From contig CAZGOS010000116.1 of the NCBI GenBank assembly GCA_964527795.1, positions 1 to 9,138 on the forward strand: 9,138 nt of DNA, in the 5' to 3' direction. The stretch is from SMXL01 sp964527795. Lineage in GTDB: Bacteria; Bacteroidota; Rhodothermia; Rhodothermales; UBA10348. Made by a program: the position numbers and the translations under genes. Under the pieces are notes generated by a model. The model had not been told where the DNA came from, ran no database searches, and saw only the letters and a list, made by a program, of their open reading frames with translations. Below, piece by piece: positions 6,809 to 9,138 of the stretch (positions within the stretch are counted from its first letter, which is position 1; each line of letters begins with the position of its first letter).

Positions 6809-8716
6809 TTAGCGATCTGCTTCAAAATCTGCTTCACGATCTGCTTCACGAATTTCTTCACGACTCGCCTCGATGCGTCCCCGGACGGCATTCGTTAACA
6901 CGATTTTTTCGGCTCTGAAATAGTCCCGCGCGTTGAGAATTTTTTCACGAGGTTGCCTGGGCGAGACCAGCTCGAGTTCCCGTCCGATTCCTGGTAGTAC
7001 GCCTGAGGAGAGCGGCGGTGTATACCAGACACCGTGAAGAAGCAGAAACACGTTTGTAATGGTTCCCTCGGTCAACTCCTCCTTCTCGTTCAGATAGATC
7101 ACCTCATCAAGTCCCCTGCGAACGGCCTCTTCCCGACCGGCCTCGTACACTCCGCGGTGGGTCGTTTTCAGATGAAAAAATGGATTTCCGGAATGCACTC
7201 GCGTTTCGGCCAGCCCGACCTTCACGGGCGCGGTCATCAGGTCGTCGAGCGGCCGAGATGTGATCCGGATTTCCCCTTGCGACCCGAGAAGAAGCCGCAC
7301 GACACGAACGCTGCCGGGCGGGCAGGTTCGATCGATCTCTTCCAGCTTTCGAGATATTTCGTCAAACGGAACGGGATAGCCGACGATATGAGCCGAGTGT
7401 TCCAATCGTGCCAGATGATGATCCAGCAGCGCGATGCCTCCCTCCCAGCGCATCGTTTCAATCAGTTCAATCGAGTTCGATGAACTTGCGGGGTTGTCCG
7501 CCAGGAACTGAGTTTTTAGCAGGCATTCTTTGAGTTCCTCAGCCGAATCAGAATCCCAGACGATGCCGCCTCCGGAACCCAGCACGATATCGCCGTCCCT
7601 GTGAGAGAGGGTTCGTATGGCTACACTGAACGTTCCCTTCCGGTTGGGAGAGATATGGCCGATTGCTCCGCAGTAAATCCCTCTCGGCTGCTTCTCCAGT
7701 TCAAGTATGCGTCGCATGGCTCTAATCTTGGGCGTTCCTGTCACCGAGCCGCATGGGAACAGCGCACGGAGCAGATCGGACGCGTTGCATGTTCGTCGAA
7801 GGCGTCCTTTCACCGTAGAAGTCATCTGCAGAACCGTTTTAAGCCGCTCGACCTCAAAAAGGCGGGGCACTTGCACGGACCCGGGCTCGCAGACAATCGA
7901 CAGATCGTTCCTCAGCAAATCAACAATCATCAGGTTTTCCGCGCGACTCTTGTAATCCGTCTGGAGCCATTCAGTGAAAAGGTCATCCAGCCGCGGCGTC
8001 TCTCCCCTGGGAGCGGTTCCCTTCATAGGCTGGGCCTGTATGTCACGCTGCGACCACTCTATAAAGCGCTCCGGAGAAGCTGACAGCAGCTGAACATCAC
8101 CGAGCTGAATAAATGCGCCGAACGCCACCGGTTGGCGAAGCCTCATGTGACGATACAGCGGTAGAGCGCCGACGTCGGTATGTCCATACATCCGGCCCGT
8201 GAAATTGACCTGATACAGGTCGCCGTGGCGTATCAGCGATCTGATTCGATCGATGCACGACATATACGCTTCGTGAGAGTTGCTAAGTGAAAGCGACAAC
8301 GGCGAAAGCGACGTCTCCTCCATTCGCATAGCTGAGAGCGCCTCTTCGACCGTGTCGGACTCGATTTCGACGGGTTTGTCGAAAAGACCGAACCACGCGA
8401 GAGGATAACCCAGCAATGCCGCAAAATCTTCATCGGCAACGTCCGGGAATTTCCCCGCTTCAAAACCATACCCGGACTCATAGGCGAGGTATCCAGCGAC
8501 GTGCCATCCGTCCGCCAACGCCGCGTCCAAATCTGTCAGAAGTGACGGCACTTCGTTCGGTCGAGCGGCCGTCAGTACCCGTTCCGGCGCCCGGAAAAGC
8601 AGACTTGTGGCCGATGCACTGCAGGAACTATCCAGCAGTACGGTGCCGGTTTGCTGTAGAAGTTTCTGCAGTGGTTTCTGTGGCGGCTGATGAACGTTAT
8701 TCATGGGGCGATTCAC
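6809..8716 (-). CDS. pabB: Fused aminodeoxychorismate synthase component I and 4-amino-4-deoxychorismate lyase (PabB-PabC)
   Basis: This 635-residue fusion covers two steps from chorismate to 4-aminobenzoate for folate. Residues 1 to about 405 are PabB: 'QPMKGTAPRG' (229-238) holds Lys232, equivalent to the PabB nucleophile, where anthranilate synthase has Ala; then 'DLLRNDLS' (266-273), 'PCGSVTGTPKIRAM' (321-334) and 'GSGGGIVWDSDSAEELKE' (380-397). Residues about 415-615 are a fold-type IV PLP lyase: 'SIELIETMRW' at its start, Lys517 in 'HLKTTHRGVYEAG' as the likely PLP lysine, and 'ELTEGTITNVFLL' (547-559). No glutamine amidotransferase (PabA) is present here, so one must be encoded elsewhere. 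Two low-complexity places stand out: a Ser/Leu linker (136-147) and a repeated C-terminal tail. The start is ambiguous: a GTG at 8716 has AAAGGGA four bases upstream, while an ATG at 8704 (four residues shorter) has no ribosome site. It diverges from the symporter gene. Confidence 0.93.
   Translation of the reverse strand: MNRPMNNVHQPPQKPLQKLLQQTGTVLLDSSCSASATSLLFRAPERVLTAARPNEVPSLLTDLDAALADGWHVAGYLAYESGYGFEAGKFPDVADEDFAALLGYPLAWFGLFDKPVEIESDTVEEALSAMRMEETSLSPLSLSLSNSHEAYMSCIDRIRSLIRHGDLYQVNFTGRMYGHTDVGALPLYRHMRLRQPVAFGAFIQLGDVQLLSASPERFIEWSQRDIQAQPMKGTAPRGETPRLDDLFTEWLQTDYKSRAENLMIVDLLRNDLSIVCEPGSVQVPRLFEVERLKTVLQMTSTVKGRLRRTCNASDLLRALFPCGSVTGTPKIRAMRRILELEKQPRGIYCGAIGHISPNRKGTFSVAIRTLSHRDGDIVLGSGGGIVWDSDSAEELKECLLKTQFLADNPASSSNSIELIETMRWEGGIALLDHHLARLEHSAHIVGYPVPFDEISRKLEEIDRTCPPGSVRVVRLLLGSQGEIRITSRPLDDLMTAPVKVGLAETRVHSGNPFFHLKTTHRGVYEAGREEAVRRGLDEVIYLNEKEELTEGTITNVFLLLHGVWYTPPLSSGVLPGIGRELELVSPRQPREKILNARDYFRAEKIVLTNAVRGRIEASREEIREADREADFEADR
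6812..6871 (-). repeat. 12-bp minisatellite, five units, encoding the PabB-PabC tail
   Basis: Five consecutive 12-bp units end at the stop codon and encode EASR, EEIR, EADR, EADF and EADR (residues 616-635). The last three units are almost identical in DNA and the first two are diverged. The unit length keeps the frame, so slipped-strand expansion or contraction would alter only the tail length. Confidence 0.85.
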
Positions 8717-8863
8717 ACGATCCCTTTATATGGTCCCTTTCTCGGATTCGGATCGGTCGAGCAAGTACGCAGCCTGCCGTCCAAAAGTCAATAGCCGGAT
8801 TATTGCGGTTGGTCTTTTTCCCTACCTTTGGCCTTGCTCAGAAACCAGCCCGGTTCAACCAGC
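8717..8863. promoter_or_regulatory. Divergent spacer between pabB-pabC (-) and the symporter gene (+)
   Basis: These 147 bp must hold the promoters of both flanking genes. The symporter side has a clear candidate. On the pabB side, minus-strand GACTTTTG (8789-8782) matches TAnnTTTG in all but the first base, and a TATAAA lies just before the start (near 8728-8723). Neither has a convincing upstream partner, so the pabB promoter is not resolved. Confidence 0.5.
8802..8830 (+). promoter_or_regulatory. Bacteroidota-type promoter for the symporter gene
   Basis: TACCTTTG (8823-8830) is an exact match to the TAnnTTTG -7 element of Bacteroidota primary-sigma promoters. ATTG (8802-8805) lies 17 nt upstream as a possible -33 element (consensus TTTG or TTG). 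The predicted transcript start, around 8835, would give a leader of about 30 nt to the ATG at 8864. The next gene is in the right orientation, which adds support. Confidence 0.5.
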
Positions 8864-9138
8864 ATGCAGCTCTCCGCTTATGACTGGGCCATAATGGCCA
8901 CGTTCTTTGCGTTTTCGCTCGTAGTCGGTCTGTCCGTCTCTGCGCGTTCCGGCAAAAGCTTCAGCTCCTATTTCCTGGGTGGACGATCCATGCCGTGGTG
9001 GCTGCTCGGCATCTCGATGGTAGCCACGACGTTTTCGACCGATACACCCAACCTCGTTACGGACATCGTTCGTGGCGGCGGGACGTACGGCAACTGGGCC
9101 TGGTGGTCGTTTCTTCTAACAGGAATGCTGACGGTATT
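8864..9138 (+). CDS. Sodium:solute symporter (SSS family), N-terminal part (runs off window)
   Basis: An ATG at 8864 opens a frame of 91 full codons to the right edge. The first residues form transmembrane helix 1 (about 8-26, WAIMATFFAFSLVVGLSVS). Then comes 'SYFLGGRSMPWWLLGISM' (35-52), the loop and helix-2 start typical of SSS transporters, followed by 'VATTFSTDTPNLVTDIVR' (53-70) and an aromatic 'NWAWWSFLLTGM' (77-88). The FSTDTP sequence places it in the SSS branch that has TDTP or ADTP at the first helix break rather than the acetate permease (ActP) or proline (PutP) type, by memory. It would import a small solute with Na+ at the inner membrane; the solute is not predictable. No clear Shine-Dalgarno precedes the ATG. 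A Bacteroidota-type promoter lies just upstream. Confidence 0.9.
   Translation, partial: MQLSAYDWAIMATFFAFSLVVGLSVSARSGKSFSSYFLGGRSMPWWLLGISMVATTFSTDTPNLVTDIVRGGGTYGNWAWWSFLLTGMLTV

Noticed and set aside
6656..6898. An 80-codon + strand frame whose C-terminal half looks hydrophobic and Cys/Phe-rich (ICFTICFT).
   Set aside because: The apparent membrane-like repeat is only the 12-bp minisatellite of pabB-pabC read on the wrong strand. The frame straddles two well-supported convergent genes.
7601..8083. A 160-codon + strand frame opposite pabB-pabC.
   Set aside because: The minus strand here encodes the core catalytic motifs of PabB, and the + translation has no recognisable features.
6809..8716. 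pabB read as anthranilate synthase component I (trpE).
   Set aside because: The PMKGT motif has Lys232 where TrpE has Ala, and the protein is fused to an aminodeoxychorismate lyase domain. Both point to 4-aminobenzoate synthesis.
1..9138. A hidden defence system, mobile element, CRISPR array or prophage.
   Set aside because: No transposase, integrase, nuclease, reverse transcriptase, terminal inverted repeats or regularly spaced repeats are visible. All large frames are housekeeping or common metabolic families.

Overview
The window reads as an ordinary chromosomal stretch of a moderately GC-rich bacterium, mid-50s % GC by eye. There are no rRNA or tRNA genes, no insertion sequences, no CRISPR array and no phage genes. 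The best lineage guess is the Bacteroidota/Rhodothermota/Balneolota side. It rests on one exact TAnnTTTG -7 promoter element before the symporter gene and on the general gene styles, so it is an inference only. Two genes, acs and pckA, still carry clear Shine-Dalgarno sequences.

Layout from left to right. Positions 1-985 (+) hold the C-terminal part of a penicillin-acylase-family (S45) amidohydrolase. Its stop codon overlaps the start of a BadF/BadG-type sugar kinase (N-acetylglucosamine-kinase-like, 982-1893, +). A compact inverted repeat covers the convergent stop codons of that kinase and of pckA. On the minus strand, transcribed right to left, come acs (acetyl-CoA synthetase, 5656-3704), a possible 46-residue small protein (3672-3532) and pckA (ATP-dependent PEP carboxykinase, 3516-1909), very probably one operon. 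A 233-bp divergent spacer separates acs from a short-chain dehydrogenase (5890-6780, +) that resembles animal SDR16C retinol dehydrogenases. That gene converges on a pabB-pabC fusion (8716-6809, -). Another divergent spacer leads to the start of a sodium:solute symporter (8864 to the window end, +).

How the genes fit together. Acs activates acetate to acetyl-CoA and PckA turns oxaloacetate into PEP, so the acs-pckA pair looks like a unit for growth on acetate or other gluconeogenic carbon. The fused PabB-PabC makes 4-aminobenzoate from chorismate for folate, given a separate glutamine amidotransferase. The acylase and kinase are translationally coupled and may act on products of the same catabolic route, but their substrates cannot be read from sequence. 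The symporter probably imports a small solute with Na+.

I did not find a convincing undescribed system. The points most worth a second look are the small ORF between acs and pckA, the SDR16C-like dehydrogenase, the 12-bp minisatellite that makes a repeated acidic/basic tail on PabB-PabC, the coupled acylase-kinase pair, and the Bacteroidota-type promoter.
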